Shown: positions 32,564 through 41,835 of the stretch, one piece after another
How the letters are laid out: the number at the start of each line of letters is the position of its first letter
How positions within the stretch are numbered: the first letter of the stretch is position 1
Assembly (NCBI GenBank): GCA_023402845.1
Contig: JAEYFP010000052.1
Coordinates: forward strand, 1 to 64,000
DNA from: Bacillota bacterium
Lineage (GTDB): Bacteria > Bacillota > Clostridia > Lachnospirales > Lachnospiraceae
Length of the DNA stretch: 64,000 bases
Reading direction: 5' to 3'
Notes under the pieces: model-generated
Database searches by the model: none
The model's input: only the letters and a program-made list of their open reading frames with translations
Told to the model about the DNA's origin: nothing
Made by a program: the position numbers and the translations under genes

Positions 32564-33520
32564 TTAATAAGCCATAAAACCAATTAAACACAAAATAGCC
32601 GTAATGATTGCAAATACAGCAACAACACGTGTCTCCGACCAGCCGCACAGTTCAAAATGATGATGGATCGGCGCCATTTTAAAAATTCGTCTGCCACCCG
32701 AAAGTCTGAAATAGCCCACCTGTATGATAACGGAAAGCACCTCTGCCAAATAAATGAATGCAACAATCAAAATATACAGCGGCATCTGCAGCATATAGGC
32801 ACACGCCACCACAAAGCCCCCGAGCGCGAGCGAACCGGTGTCCCCCATAAACACACTGGCCGGATGAACATTAAACAATAAAAAGCCCAGCAGTGCGCCT
32901 ACAACGGCAAGTGTGATCGGCGCGATCCCACTCTGCGTCGTGATTGCCAGTACGGAGAAAAAGGTCGCGATCAGCACAGTCACACTGGAAGCAAGCCCAT
33001 CCAGGCCATCCGTAAAGTTGGCGCCGTTGACTGTACCAAGAACTGCGATAAATAAAATCACGATGGAAAGCCACCCTGCATTCCAGTAAAGACCGTTTGA
33101 AAACGGAATACGCATCGACAGGCTGATACCTGCAATGTTTACCATGTAGTAGGCAAAGATACAAGTTATAATCAACTGAAGCAGCATTTTCTGCCAAGCG
33201 CTCAGACCCTTTGAGCGCTTCAGTACAACCTTGATATAATCATCGATAAATCCAATCAGTCCAAAGCCTACCGTCATAAACAGTACCGGAATAACCCCCG
33301 GATAGTCCTTTATATAAAATAAGGAAGTAGCGACAATGCCGCAAAGGATGATAATGCCACCCATCGTCGGTGTTCCGTTCTTCTTCAGATGGCTCTGCGG
33401 CCCATCATCCCGTACGGTCTGCCCAATTTTTAATTTGCGAAGATACGGTATCAAAAATGGGCTTAAAATAACACTGATCGCAAACGCGATAATGACCGCC
33501 GCAAAAACCGATTTTTCCAT
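32564..33520 (-). CDS. mraY: Phospho-MurNAc-pentapeptide transferase MraY
   Basis: MraY makes lipid I by moving phospho-MurNAc-pentapeptide to undecaprenyl phosphate in the membrane. The 318-residue protein has about ten helices and the family motifs PTMGG, GFIDDYIKV with the catalytic aspartates, NFTDGLDGLA, FMGDTGSLALGG and HHHFELCGWSE near the C-terminus. The ATG at 33520 follows AGGGGAG. In the expected cluster order it sits between the penicillin-binding protein genes and murD, with murF and murE missing. Confidence 0.95.
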   Translation of the reverse strand: MEKSVFAAVIIAFAISVILSPFLIPYLRKLKIGQTVRDDGPQSHLKKNGTPTMGGIIILCGIVATSLFYIKDYPGVIPVLFMTVGFGLIGFIDDYIKVVLKRSKGLSAWQKMLLQLIITCIFAYYMVNIAGISLSMRIPFSNGLYWNAGWLSIVILFIAVLGTVNGANFTDGLDGLASSVTVLIATFFSVLAITTQSGIAPITLAVVGALLGFLLFNVHPASVFMGDTGSLALGGFVVACAYMLQMPLYILIVAFIYLAEVLSVIIQVGYFRLSGGRRIFKMAPIHHHFELCGWSETRVVAVFAIITAILCLIGFMAY

Positions 33521-33634
33521 TTTTATTCTCCCCTCTTTGGTCAATATTTGGTAGAAAACTCTTCTTTTTATGAAACCTTATACAAAGTTTAGTATAAGTC
33601 TTTTTTTCTATTTTATCAATGTTTTTGTTCAGCC

Positions 33635-35422
33635 TTATTCCTCTGCCGTCTCCGTCTTTGTGCGCGGGATTCCCAAATAAGGAAGTATGTTCTCGTACAG
33701 CTCCTTTACACGCGGCGCCGCAATTGTTCCGCCATAATAGACCCCCTGGGGATTGTGGATAATCAGCAGAGCGATGACCTGCGGATCCTCCGCCGGAGCA
33801 AAACCAATAAACGAAGATATATACTTGTTGCTGCTTCTTGGAAGAGTCTGGCTCGTTGCAGTCTTTCCGCCGACTGTATAGCCTTCGAGTGCCGCATTTT
33901 TCCCGGTTCCCTCCGATACCACCTTCTCAAGCACATAGCGCAGCGTTTCTGTCGTCTCCTCGGAAATAATATGCTCGGTCGTGTCATAAGTAAATTCTTT
34001 GACCTTTTTTTCATTTTGATCATAGACCGCCACTCCGAAATGTGGTGTGACGCGCGTGCCGCCGTTTACAAGCGAACTGACTGTTGTGATGAGCTGGATC
34101 GGCGTAATCTGGAACGATTGCCCGAATGAGACCGTTGCAAGCTCTACAAGACCGATATCCTCTTTTTTATGCATAATCGTTCCTGCCTCTCCGGGCAGGT
34201 CGATTCCTGTTTTTTTCAGCAATCCAAACTGTTCAAAATAATTATAAAAACTTTCCGCACCGACTCGAAGCCCGACGGAGATAAAAACCGGATTGCAGGA
34301 GTTCTTCGCACCTTCCAAAAACGTCTCCGCACCATGGCCGATCACTTTATGGCATTTGATTCTCCGGTCCTCGACAATAATAAAACCGGGACAGCTAAAA
34401 TGATCATTCACAGTAACGACGCCCTTTTCGAAAGCAGCAGCAGCCGTGATGATTTTAAAAGTGGAACCGGGCTCATAAGTATCGTTCAAGCAGCTATTTC
34501 TCCACATTTTATTTAAAAGATCCTGCTCCGACACAGCATTAGCGGAAACACCTGCCTCTGTCATTTCATTGGAGGATACAGAATATTGGCTGAATACACT
34601 GTCCGTCAGGGTATACGGATCATTCAGATCAAATTCAGGAACATTGACCATCGCATAGACTTCTCCGTTTTTCGGATTCATCACGATCAGCTCCACACTG
34701 TCCGCGGATTTTTCCTGCAAAGCTCTTGTTGCAAGCTGTGTCGCATACTCCTGAATATTTCTGTCCATGCTGATTTGAAGCGTCAGGCCGTCCTCCGGCT
34801 CCGTACGCCGTTCCCCCGCCTCCGGAAGTTCTACACCACGTGCATCCGTCAGTGTCAGGATCTGTCCGTTTACTCCTTTTAAATATTCCTCATAGATGAC
34901 CTCCAACCCGATGATGCCTTGATTGTCCCCTCCCGTAAAGCCAAGTACTTTGGAGGCAAGCGTCGAATATGGATAATAACGCTTGTAATCCTCATCTACC
35001 TTGACTCCCTCCAACTCATAAGCGCGGATTTGATCTCCCAATTCCTTATCGACGTTTGTCTTGACCCGCTCGATCGAAGAGTACTTTTCCACCCGCTTTC
35101 TTACCGTCTCTTCAGAAAGCTCAAGTTCACGTGAAAGGACTTCGATAACCCTCTCCGGGTCCTTGATCTGGTTGTGGATGACGGAAATCGTACAGACTGT
35201 TCTGTTCGTAGCGAGAATTTCCCCATTCCGGTCTACAATCTTTCCTCTTGCCGCTTTAATGTCCCTTTCTCTCTCATGTAGATCTACAGCCTGCTCTGAG
35301 TAATAGCCGGACTGAAAGATCATGATGTAAAAAAGCCTGCCGGTCAAAGCCAGCAACGCTGCGGTACTGATTGCCATAAATACAAAAATTTTTTTGCGGT
35401 ATGCGGTTTTATTTCTGATCAT
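33635..35422 (-). CDS. Class B penicillin-binding protein with altered KTG box
   Basis: A 595-residue transpeptidase of the FtsI/SpoVD group. It has one N-terminal helix (IFVFMAISTAALLALTG), a dimerisation/pedestal domain, and a transpeptidase domain with the catalytic serine in GSTFKII and SCNPVF as the SxN motif. The third motif reads GGKTATSQ, so Gly of the usual KTG is Ala. No PASTA domain follows, unlike Bacillus SpoVD. An extra segment with VSANAVS precedes the catalytic serine. The ATG at 35422 has GAGGTG. It may serve the septum or the spore cortex. Confidence 0.88.
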   Translation of the reverse strand: MIRNKTAYRKKIFVFMAISTAALLALTGRLFYIMIFQSGYYSEQAVDLHERERDIKAARGKIVDRNGEILATNRTVCTISVIHNQIKDPERVIEVLSRELELSEETVRKRVEKYSSIERVKTNVDKELGDQIRAYELEGVKVDEDYKRYYPYSTLASKVLGFTGGDNQGIIGLEVIYEEYLKGVNGQILTLTDARGVELPEAGERRTEPEDGLTLQISMDRNIQEYATQLATRALQEKSADSVELIVMNPKNGEVYAMVNVPEFDLNDPYTLTDSVFSQYSVSSNEMTEAGVSANAVSEQDLLNKMWRNSCLNDTYEPGSTFKIITAAAAFEKGVVTVNDHFSCPGFIIVEDRRIKCHKVIGHGAETFLEGAKNSCNPVFISVGLRVGAESFYNYFEQFGLLKKTGIDLPGEAGTIMHKKEDIGLVELATVSFGQSFQITPIQLITTVSSLVNGGTRVTPHFGVAVYDQNEKKVKEFTYDTTEHIISEETTETLRYVLEKVVSEGTGKNAALEGYTVGGKTATSQTLPRSSNKYISSFIGFAPAEDPQVIALLIIHNPQGVYYGGTIAAPRVKELYENILPYLGIPRTKTETAEE

Positions 35423-35524
35423 AACGATAAAACACCTCGCGAAAGCCGGACCATGCGCGTTATTTTGCACACAGTATTCTATTACTAATCTATTATCGCT
35501 TCCGCAAGGTTATGAATGCTTCTT

Positions 35525-37795
35525 TTATTCTAAATCCGATACCGTACCGTCAATCGGCCTTCCTGTCTCAGGATCCAGCAGTGCCCCGGTAGAAGGATCA
35601 ATCGCGTACCCGGTTTCCGGATCAATCTGGATCGGATTTTCTTCCTCTTCCGGTTTTTCCTGTTCCTCTATGCCATCCTCCGCATTATTCGACGTACCTT
35701 CCGCCGGTTCCTCAGTCACTTCATTTTCGCTGACACTTTCTCCGGTTGAGCCGACCGCAAAATCAAGCTGCTTTTCTGCCAGTTCCGCAACCTCCTCCTC
35801 TGACAACTCCTCCGTCTGAAAAATATTCAGATAGCGAAGCACCTCTGTCAGAATATCTCTCGTCAAGACAGTCGCGTATCTTGCCGACGCCTGCACCTCC
35901 ACATTGGGTTCATCAATAACCGTATAAATAGCAATCTGAGGGTCATCTGCAGGTGCAAAACCGATAAATGACACCACATAATTCCCTTGCTTACGGGGCA
36001 GCTTCTCTGCCGTTCCCGTTTTGCCGCCGATCATATAGCCGGCCGGCCTTGCCGTCTTGCCGGTTCCCTCTGAAATAACATTTACACAGAGCTGTCGGAT
36101 TTCCTCCGACGTTTCCGCAGAAATGGTCTGCTTTAACACGCGCGGCTCAATTGTTTCCACCGTTGCTCCGTCCGCGTTCAATATTTTAGTTACAACACGC
36201 GGCTGATAATAGTAGCCGCCGTTAATCAGCGAACAGAATCCGGTAATCATCTGAATCATCGTTGTATTAAAGCCCTGCCCAAACGAGCCTACCGCAAGGT
36301 CAGTTGGTGTCATTACATCCTCATTAAATACAAGTGTGTTTGTCAGTGCCTCACCTGTCAGGTCCACATTTGTCTTTAATCCAAAATTATATACTTTGTT
36401 ATATTTCATAAATACACTTCTGCCGATCGTGGCGCCGATTTTCATAAACGCCACATTACAGGACTGCTCCAACGCACCGGAAAAGGTCAAATCCCCATGT
36501 CCAAGACGGTTGTTGCAATGGATCTCGTGATCCCCAACAGTCAGCACACCGTTGCATGTATAGGATTCGTTGCCAGTTAAAATTCCTTCCTCAAGACCCG
36601 CGCCCATAATAAACGGCTTCATTGTGGAACCCGGCTCATACGTACTATTAATGCAGAAATTTTTCCACAGTGCGTTTAGCGCTTCCATCTTTGCGGTTTC
36701 ATTTGCATCTTCCTGACTTGTCGATACCGTATTATCACTCACACCGTTTCCCGATACGGCATTATCATCTGCTTCGTTTGAAGCATCCGGTGCACTCTCC
36801 CCGCCGTCTGCCTGACCGCTGTCTTCTCCGCTGTTTTGGGCAGCATTTTCTTCCTCGGGCAGCTCGACAACAAGATTCGTTGTATCACGCGGATTATTCA
36901 AGTCGTAGACCGGATAGCTTGCCATCGCAAGAATTTCCCCGGTATTCACATTCATAATAATAACACCTGTATTTTTACTTCCGTTTCCTTCTCGGTATTC
37001 ATCCTGATGTTCCTCATTGAATGCCAGAATATGCTTTTCAACAACACTTTGAATATTGACATCCAGACTCGTAACAAGTGTTTTTCCATCTTGCGCAGGT
37101 TTGATTGTCCGCTCCAGATTTTCATCGTCATTCAGATAACCGTATTCTCTGCCATTAATTCCGTTTAACGTACTGTTATAAAACTCCTCCAGTCCGTAAG
37201 CACCTTCGTTGTCACCCTGTACAAAGCCAATGACATCACAGGCGAGAGAATTGTATGGATATGTCCTCTGATAGGTATCCTCCAGCCAGACGCCTTTGAT
37301 GTTCGGGTTCTCCGAAGGGTTATTCAGCATTTCCATAAGAGTGCTTACAACATCGTACTCCTGTTTTTTTGATACGACACGATACTGAGAGCTTGGGTTT
37401 TCCATGATGAAATTGCGCAGTTCGCTCTGCGTATAATTAAACTCAATGTCTGTTCCAAAAAGAGCGCCAAGCGTCGGCTCCAAATAGATACCGCCCTCCG
37501 AATTCAACGTCTTGGAATCCACAACAATATTATAAACCTTCTGACTCACGGCGATTTTGGTCCCGTTCGCATCAACAATCTCACCGCGCTTTGCCGGAAG
37601 TGTAATGCTGTCATATTCCTGCTGGGAAAGCACCTGTTTCTTATATTGTTCCCCGCTGTCCCTATTGATCGCATAAAGCCTGACATTTAAAGAAATAAAA
37701 GCTACCAGTATTAAAAAGAACAATACCGCCAGCTTCTTTTGCATTTTTATGGAAAATTTTCTTGAATTTTCTTCTTGTTGTTTCTTTTTTCTCAA
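35525..37795 (-). CDS. Class B penicillin-binding protein with acidic insert and tail
   Basis: A 756-residue FtsI-type transpeptidase following ftsL, so probably the divisome partner of FtsW. After one membrane helix comes the pedestal domain, then the transpeptidase motifs GSTMKPF, SCN and GGKTGTAEK. Two unusual parts are visible. One is an acidic, Ser/Asn-rich insert of about 50 residues before the catalytic serine, containing NAVSGNGVSDNTVS. The other is a C-terminal acidic tail ending in three DPETG/DPSTG repeats. No PASTA domain is seen. The TTG at 37795 has AGGCAGGTG 6 nt upstream and is preferred to a TTG at 37825. Confidence 0.88.
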   Translation of the reverse strand: MRKKKQQEENSRKFSIKMQKKLAVLFFLILVAFISLNVRLYAINRDSGEQYKKQVLSQQEYDSITLPAKRGEIVDANGTKIAVSQKVYNIVVDSKTLNSEGGIYLEPTLGALFGTDIEFNYTQSELRNFIMENPSSQYRVVSKKQEYDVVSTLMEMLNNPSENPNIKGVWLEDTYQRTYPYNSLACDVIGFVQGDNEGAYGLEEFYNSTLNGINGREYGYLNDDENLERTIKPAQDGKTLVTSLDVNIQSVVEKHILAFNEEHQDEYREGNGSKNTGVIIMNVNTGEILAMASYPVYDLNNPRDTTNLVVELPEEENAAQNSGEDSGQADGGESAPDASNEADDNAVSGNGVSDNTVSTSQEDANETAKMEALNALWKNFCINSTYEPGSTMKPFIMGAGLEEGILTGNESYTCNGVLTVGDHEIHCNNRLGHGDLTFSGALEQSCNVAFMKIGATIGRSVFMKYNKVYNFGLKTNVDLTGEALTNTLVFNEDVMTPTDLAVGSFGQGFNTTMIQMITGFCSLINGGYYYQPRVVTKILNADGATVETIEPRVLKQTISAETSEEIRQLCVNVISEGTGKTARPAGYMIGGKTGTAEKLPRKQGNYVVSFIGFAPADDPQIAIYTVIDEPNVEVQASARYATVLTRDILTEVLRYLNIFQTEELSEEEVAELAEKQLDFAVGSTGESVSENEVTEEPAEGTSNNAEDGIEEQEKPEEEENPIQIDPETGYAIDPSTGALLDPETGRPIDGTVSDLE

Positions 37796-37856
37796 ATGAG
37801 TACACCTGCCTGTCCAATTTCTCAATACTGATCAATCAAAGCGGCGCTTTCCCCGG

Positions 37857-38345
37857 TTAATTTTCGATATCTGCATACTGTCGTACATAATCGGTATCAT
37901 CACCCTCATACGTGACAATCTGATCCTCTCTGGCATACTGCATACCGAGTTCTTCCATCGCCCTGCGTTTGATTTCTTCCAAATCCACGGCTCCCTTGAT
38001 ACGGCTTTCCGTATCATCATTTTCTGCCTTTAAGTTATTCAGTTGGATTTCCAACTGGGAAATCTTTTTTGTACTGTTTGTAATATCCGACTGCAGTTGA
38101 AGATACTGGATACACACATAGCCTGTCACAAGCATTGCAAGTGTAAGGAATACAACGTAGGCCGGATTCATATGTGCTGCCTTGTCCCTGTTTTTTCTGG
38201 CAGTATTGCTGAGCTTCCTTGGCGCCGGCGCTTCTACTTCCACAGGGCGCAGCGCACGTGCCGTATTTCCGTAAACATATTCATTAGCGTTACGGCCTCT
38301 GCCATATGCACTTTTCCGTCTTCCCTGACTTCTCGTAGACGCCAT
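37857..38345 (-). CDS. ftsL: FtsL-like cell division protein
   Basis: A 162-residue bitopic protein with a long basic cytoplasmic N-terminus (rich in Arg, Gly and Ala). It has one membrane helix at about residues 62-82 (VVFLTLAMLVTGYVCIQYL) and an outside coiled coil (ITNSTKKISQLEIQLNNLK onward), the FtsL design. The sequence is poorly conserved in general, so the call rests on layout and position between rsmH and the penicillin-binding protein. The ATG at 38345 follows AGGGGAGAG. Confidence 0.85.
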   Translation of the reverse strand: MASTRSQGRRKSAYGRGRNANEYVYGNTARALRPVEVEAPAPRKLSNTARKNRDKAAHMNPAYVVFLTLAMLVTGYVCIQYLQLQSDITNSTKKISQLEIQLNNLKAENDDTESRIKGAVDLEEIKRRAMEELGMQYAREDQIVTYEGDDTDYVRQYADIEN

Positions 38346-38365
38346 CTTACTCTCCCCTTTATATT

Positions 38366-39298
38366 TCAAGTACGCTCAAACACTCTCAGCTTTGCGCTCT
38401 TTGCCCGCGGATTTGCCTCCATTTCTTCTTCGGAAGGCAAAATCGGTTTTTTTGTAACGACAATGCCTTTTGGTTTTTTTCCGCATATGCACACCGGGAA
38501 ATCCGGCGGGCAGGTACATGGATTTTCACTGTTTCTAAAAATCGTCTTGACGATCCTGTCCTCTAAGGAATGAAAAGTTATTACACAGATTCTTCCTTCG
38601 GGTTTTAATAGATCAATCATCGTATCCAGCGTATTTCTTAAAACTTCCAGTTCCTGATTCAGTTCGATCCGAATTGCCTGAAAAGTCTGCTTTGCCGGAT
38701 GTCCCATCGTTTTTTGTACCTTCATTGGAATGGCGGCTCTGATAATGGATACCAGCTCACTTGTCGTTTCGATTTCCTTTTGTTCCCTCGCCGCCACGAT
38801 ATGCTTCGCGATATTTTGCGCGAACCTGTCTTCCCCATAATCACGGATAATCCGAAACAGCTCCGCCTGCGAATAAGTATTTACAATATCCTTTGCAGTC
38901 TTGCTGTTTCGTCTATCCATTCTCATGTCAAGTCCGGCATCTTCTTTATAGGAAAATCCCCTCTCCGGTGTATCCAACTGATAGGAGGATACTCCCAGAT
39001 CAAGTATGATCCCATCCACTTTTTCAATGTGGATTCCCCTGAGTTCATCCTTGATGTTACAATAATTACTTCTGATGTAGGTTACGTTTTGAAACTCCTT
39101 CAGGCGATACATGGCAGCAGTAACCGCCGCATCATCCTGGTCTATTCCGATAAAGCTCCCCTGATCTGATAACTGCTTAAGAATTTCGTATGCATGTCCT
39201 CCGCCTCCTAACGTCCCATCGACATAGGTCCCTTCAGGCTTGATATGCAAATTCCCCACGGTTTCCTTAAGCAATACAGATTTATGAACAAAGCTCAT
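38366..39298 (-). CDS. rsmH: 16S rRNA N4-methyltransferase RsmH
   Basis: RsmH methylates N4 of C1402 of 16S rRNA. The 310 residues begin FVHKSVLLKETVGNL, with the SAM motif YVDGTLGGGGHAYEIL and the IDQDDAA segment. DGIILDLGVSSYQLDTPERGFSY follows, and a typical C-terminus ends with KLRVFERT. It is second in the mraZ-rsmH-ftsL order; the ATG lies 12 bp after mraZ. Confidence 0.97.
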   Translation of the reverse strand: MSFVHKSVLLKETVGNLHIKPEGTYVDGTLGGGGHAYEILKQLSDQGSFIGIDQDDAAVTAAMYRLKEFQNVTYIRSNYCNIKDELRGIHIEKVDGIILDLGVSSYQLDTPERGFSYKEDAGLDMRMDRRNSKTAKDIVNTYSQAELFRIIRDYGEDRFAQNIAKHIVAAREQKEIETTSELVSIIRAAIPMKVQKTMGHPAKQTFQAIRIELNQELEVLRNTLDTMIDLLKPEGRICVITFHSLEDRIVKTIFRNSENPCTCPPDFPVCICGKKPKGIVVTKKPILPSEEEMEANPRAKSAKLRVFERT

Positions 39299-39310
39299 AG
39301 TTTTCCCCTC

Positions 39311-39739
39311 CTATATGCTCAATCCCAAATCTGCCATTTGTTCGGCGATGTCATCCATATTATCATAGGCAGTTTCTCCTTCCCAGCGTTCCTTGTTCCA
39401 AACCTCAATTCTGCTGGCTACTCCTGCTAAAACGACATCCTTTTCCAACTCCGCAAACTCCCTCAAGTTCGACGGAATCAGAATTCGTCCTTGCTTGTCC
39501 ACTTCCACAGCCGCAGCACCTGCAGCAAAGAAGCGGACAAGCTGTCTGGAATTCTTGTTAGGTGGCAATGATTTCAAGTTTTCTTCAAAGGCCGCCCATT
39601 CCGCATTATCATAAATGAACAGGCATCCGTCCAGCCCCTTAGTTATCACGAACTCATCCCCAAGTTGTTCGCGAAATTTTGAGGGAATAATCAATCTTCC
39701 TTTTACATCAATTGTATGGTTATATTCCCCCATGAACAT
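39311..39739 (-). CDS. mraZ: Transcriptional regulator MraZ
   Basis: MraZ is an AbrB-like DNA-binding regulator of the dcw cluster. The 142 residues start MFMGEYNHTIDVKGRLIIPSK and contain the two conserved DxxxR motifs (DVKGR and DKQGR). I prefer the ATG at 39739 to in-frame GTG codons just upstream because the family is about 143 residues and GGTGA lies 8 nt before. Four DNA repeats matching the MraZ box are just upstream, so the protein probably regulates its own cluster. Confidence 0.95.
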   Translation of the reverse strand: MFMGEYNHTIDVKGRLIIPSKFREQLGDEFVITKGLDGCLFIYDNAEWAAFEENLKSLPPNKNSRQLVRFFAAGAAAVEVDKQGRILIPSNLREFAELEKDVVLAGVASRIEVWNKERWEGETAYDNMDDIAEQMADLGLSI

Positions 39740-39750
39740 TTTGGACTTCA

Positions 39751-39786
39751 CCACTTTCTACCACTTGAAACCACTTTTCACCACTT
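39751..39786 (-). promoter_or_regulatory. MraZ operator: four direct repeats
   Basis: AAGTGG (plus strand CCACTT) occurs at 39751, 39761, 39771 and 39781, at exactly 10-bp spacing, between the predicted transcription start and the mraZ ATG. MraZ of Mycoplasma and E. coli binds direct GTGG-type repeats of this kind at the same place. Confidence 0.85.
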
Positions 39787-39794
39787 ATGAGGTA

Positions 39795-39823
39795 ATTTTA
39801 ACCCCTAAATGCCAAAAATGCAA
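39795..39823 (-). promoter_or_regulatory. Putative mraZ/dcw promoter
   Basis: Minus-strand TTGCAT (39818-39823), 17 bp, then TAAAAT (39795-39800) would start transcription near 39788, just before the MraZ repeats. The -35 is a weak match. Confidence 0.5.
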
Positions 39824-39846
39824 CCCCCTTTTTATTTGTGTGTATC

Positions 39847-39876
39847 AAAAAAACACCCGAAAATCGGGTGTTTTTT
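39847..39876. terminator. Terminator after ychF, bidirectional
   Basis: AAAAAACACCCGA and TCGGGTGTTTTTT pair with a short AAA loop and have T-runs on both strands. It ends the unit that includes ychF and separates it from mraZ. Confidence 0.8.
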
Positions 39877-39991
39877 ATCATTCTTCATCTGCCTTATACA
39901 AGATATAGGGTTTCATTTTAGTTTTATACGTTTTTCAGTCCACATGTAGAAATTGCATTTTTCTAAAAAAAATATCAATTTCTTTTAAATT

Positions 39992-41089
39992 TTATACATT
40001 AAAACGGAACAGGATGACATCTCCGTCCTTTACGACATAATCCTTGCCCTCCAGACCTACGAGCCCCTTTTCCTTCGCCCCGGAAAGTGAACCGCATTCC
40101 AACAAATCCTTATAATTTACGACCTCCGCACGAATAAAGCCTCTCTCAAAATCCGTATGAATCTTTCCTGCAGCCTGTGGTGCCTTCATGCCGACCTTGA
40201 TCGTCCATGCCCGTGTTTCGTCCTCGCCTGACGTCAAATAGCTGATCAGTCCGAGCAAACGGTAGCTCGCCTTAATCAGCTTCTCAAGTCCCGACTCGGC
40301 TAATCCCAAATCCTCTAAAAACATCACTTTTTCTTCTTCATCCAGTTCAGCAATTTCCTGCTCAATCTGCGCACAAATAACAAATACCTCGCTGCACTCT
40401 TTATCCGCGAAATTCCGTACCTGCTTCACATAACTGTTGGAAGCACCGTCGTCCGACAGATCCGATTCCGAAACATTGGCGGCAAAAATAACCGGCTTTG
40501 CTGTCAGCAAATTGTAGGAGGCGACCCATTCCTCTTCCTCCTCATCGTCAGGTACGAAGCTTTTGGCAAGCTTATTCTCCTCCATATGCGCCATCAAGCG
40601 CTTTATACAGGCAACTTCCTTTGCAAGTTTCTTATCATTACCGGCGGCGCGCCCTGCTTTTGCCACCCTTCTCTCCAATATTTCCAGATCGGAAAAGATC
40701 AGTTCGAGGTTGATTGTCTCAATATCTCTGAGGGGATCAACACTGCCATCCACATGAACAACATTCGTGTCCTCAAAGCATCTTACCACATGGACAATCG
40801 CGTCTACTTCCCTGATATTAGCCAAAAACTGGTTTCCAAGTCCTTCACCCTTGGAGGCTCCTTTCACAAGTCCTGCAATATCGACAAATTCGATCACGGC
40901 AGGCGTCACCTTTTTTGAATGATACAAATTCCCAAGGAGCTTTAACCGCTCATCCGGCACCGCTACGACGCCTAGGTTCGGATCGATCGTGCAGAACGGG
41001 TAATTCGCCGATTCTGCTCCCGCCTTCGTCAATGAATTAAATAATGTACTTTTTCCTACGTTCGGCAATCCTACAATTCCAAGTTTCAT
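39992..41089 (-). CDS. ychF: Redox-regulated ATPase YchF
   Basis: YchF is an Obg-family nucleotidase that prefers ATP and is linked to ribosomes and oxidative stress. The 365 residues have the P-loop GLPNVGKST, switch DIAGLVKGASKGEGLGN, and the NxxE-type base-recognition segment replaced as in YchF. A helical arm follows, then a C-terminal TGS domain (GMKAPQAAGKIHTDFERGF) ending in VILFRFNV. It follows the HAD gene by 6 bp. Confidence 0.96.
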   Translation of the reverse strand: MKLGIVGLPNVGKSTLFNSLTKAGAESANYPFCTIDPNLGVVAVPDERLKLLGNLYHSKKVTPAVIEFVDIAGLVKGASKGEGLGNQFLANIREVDAIVHVVRCFEDTNVVHVDGSVDPLRDIETINLELIFSDLEILERRVAKAGRAAGNDKKLAKEVACIKRLMAHMEENKLAKSFVPDDEEEEEWVASYNLLTAKPVIFAANVSESDLSDDGASNSYVKQVRNFADKECSEVFVICAQIEQEIAELDEEEKVMFLEDLGLAESGLEKLIKASYRLLGLISYLTSGEDETRAWTIKVGMKAPQAAGKIHTDFERGFIRAEVVNYKDLLECGSLSGAKEKGLVGLEGKDYVVKDGDVILFRFNV

Positions 41090-41095
41090 TTGTGT

Positions 41096-41827
41096 TTATA
41101 TCCTTTCCGTTCCCTTGATTTCTTTCCATAATTCTTCATAGACCGGCCGTCGCTTTTTTTGTGTTTTTCCCAAAATCAAATAATCTGCGCCCGCATTGAC
41201 AGCCGCCAATGCGTCTCTGCTGTAACGGTCTCCGATCATAAGCAGTTCCCCGGGCTCAAGTCTATAATCCTGCATAATCAGCAGCAGCCCCTTAGGAGAC
41301 GGCTTCAGTTCCATCAGCCGATCATCGGAAGCACTGTACATTCCGTCCGCTTGAAATTCAAGAGCCTCAAGCTTCTCTTTGACCGGATAATCCGAAAAAA
41401 TCAACACCTGTATTCCTCTTGCCCGCAACATTTCCATCAGATGTCCTATTTCTTCATCCCTGCTTTTTTTAAGAGCCGACAGCGGACTTTCATGAATCCA
41501 TTTTTGAACCGCACACTCAACTTGTACCGCCGGAATTTTCATCTTAGCCGCCACATAAGCATACTGTGCATGATCAAGGAAACCGGTCTTGTCCTCTTTA
41601 GAAACCGTCGGTACCGTTTCACCGATACTGTCCCAGTGCTCCCTGACAGAACGGAATTCCTTTACAGCCAGAAGTTCCTTGATTCTCCACGGATGTCCCG
41701 CATAATAGTGAAGCAGTCTTCCCACCATTGTCCTGCGCAGCTTGCGCTGGTAATACAGCGTTCCGTCCAAATCAAATACAACCGCACGGTAATCGGTAAT
41801 GCTCTTTTTTTTATGCTGCTCTTTCAT
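41096..41827 (-). CDS. HAD-superfamily phosphatase linked to UbiA
   Basis: A 243-residue haloacid-dehalogenase hydrolase. Motif I is VVFDLDGTLYYQRK (nucleophile D19 and acid/base D21), motif II LIFSDYP, the lysine motif lies in KPSPKG, and motif IV is IGDRYSRDALAAVNAG. The cap domain is at residues 30-120. Small-molecule phosphatase activity is expected. It starts 8 bp after the UbiA gene; HAD proteins are often paired or fused with UbiA transferases of the prenylphosphoryl-ribose type, where a phosphatase removes the 5-phosphate. A housekeeping role unrelated to UbiA cannot be excluded. Confidence 0.82.
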   Translation of the reverse strand: MKEQHKKKSITDYRAVVFDLDGTLYYQRKLRRTMVGRLLHYYAGHPWRIKELLAVKEFRSVREHWDSIGETVPTVSKEDKTGFLDHAQYAYVAAKMKIPAVQVECAVQKWIHESPLSALKKSRDEEIGHLMEMLRARGIQVLIFSDYPVKEKLEALEFQADGMYSASDDRLMELKPSPKGLLLIMQDYRLEPGELLMIGDRYSRDALAAVNAGADYLILGKTQKKRRPVYEELWKEIKGTERI

Positions 41828-41835
41828 TTCTGCTC

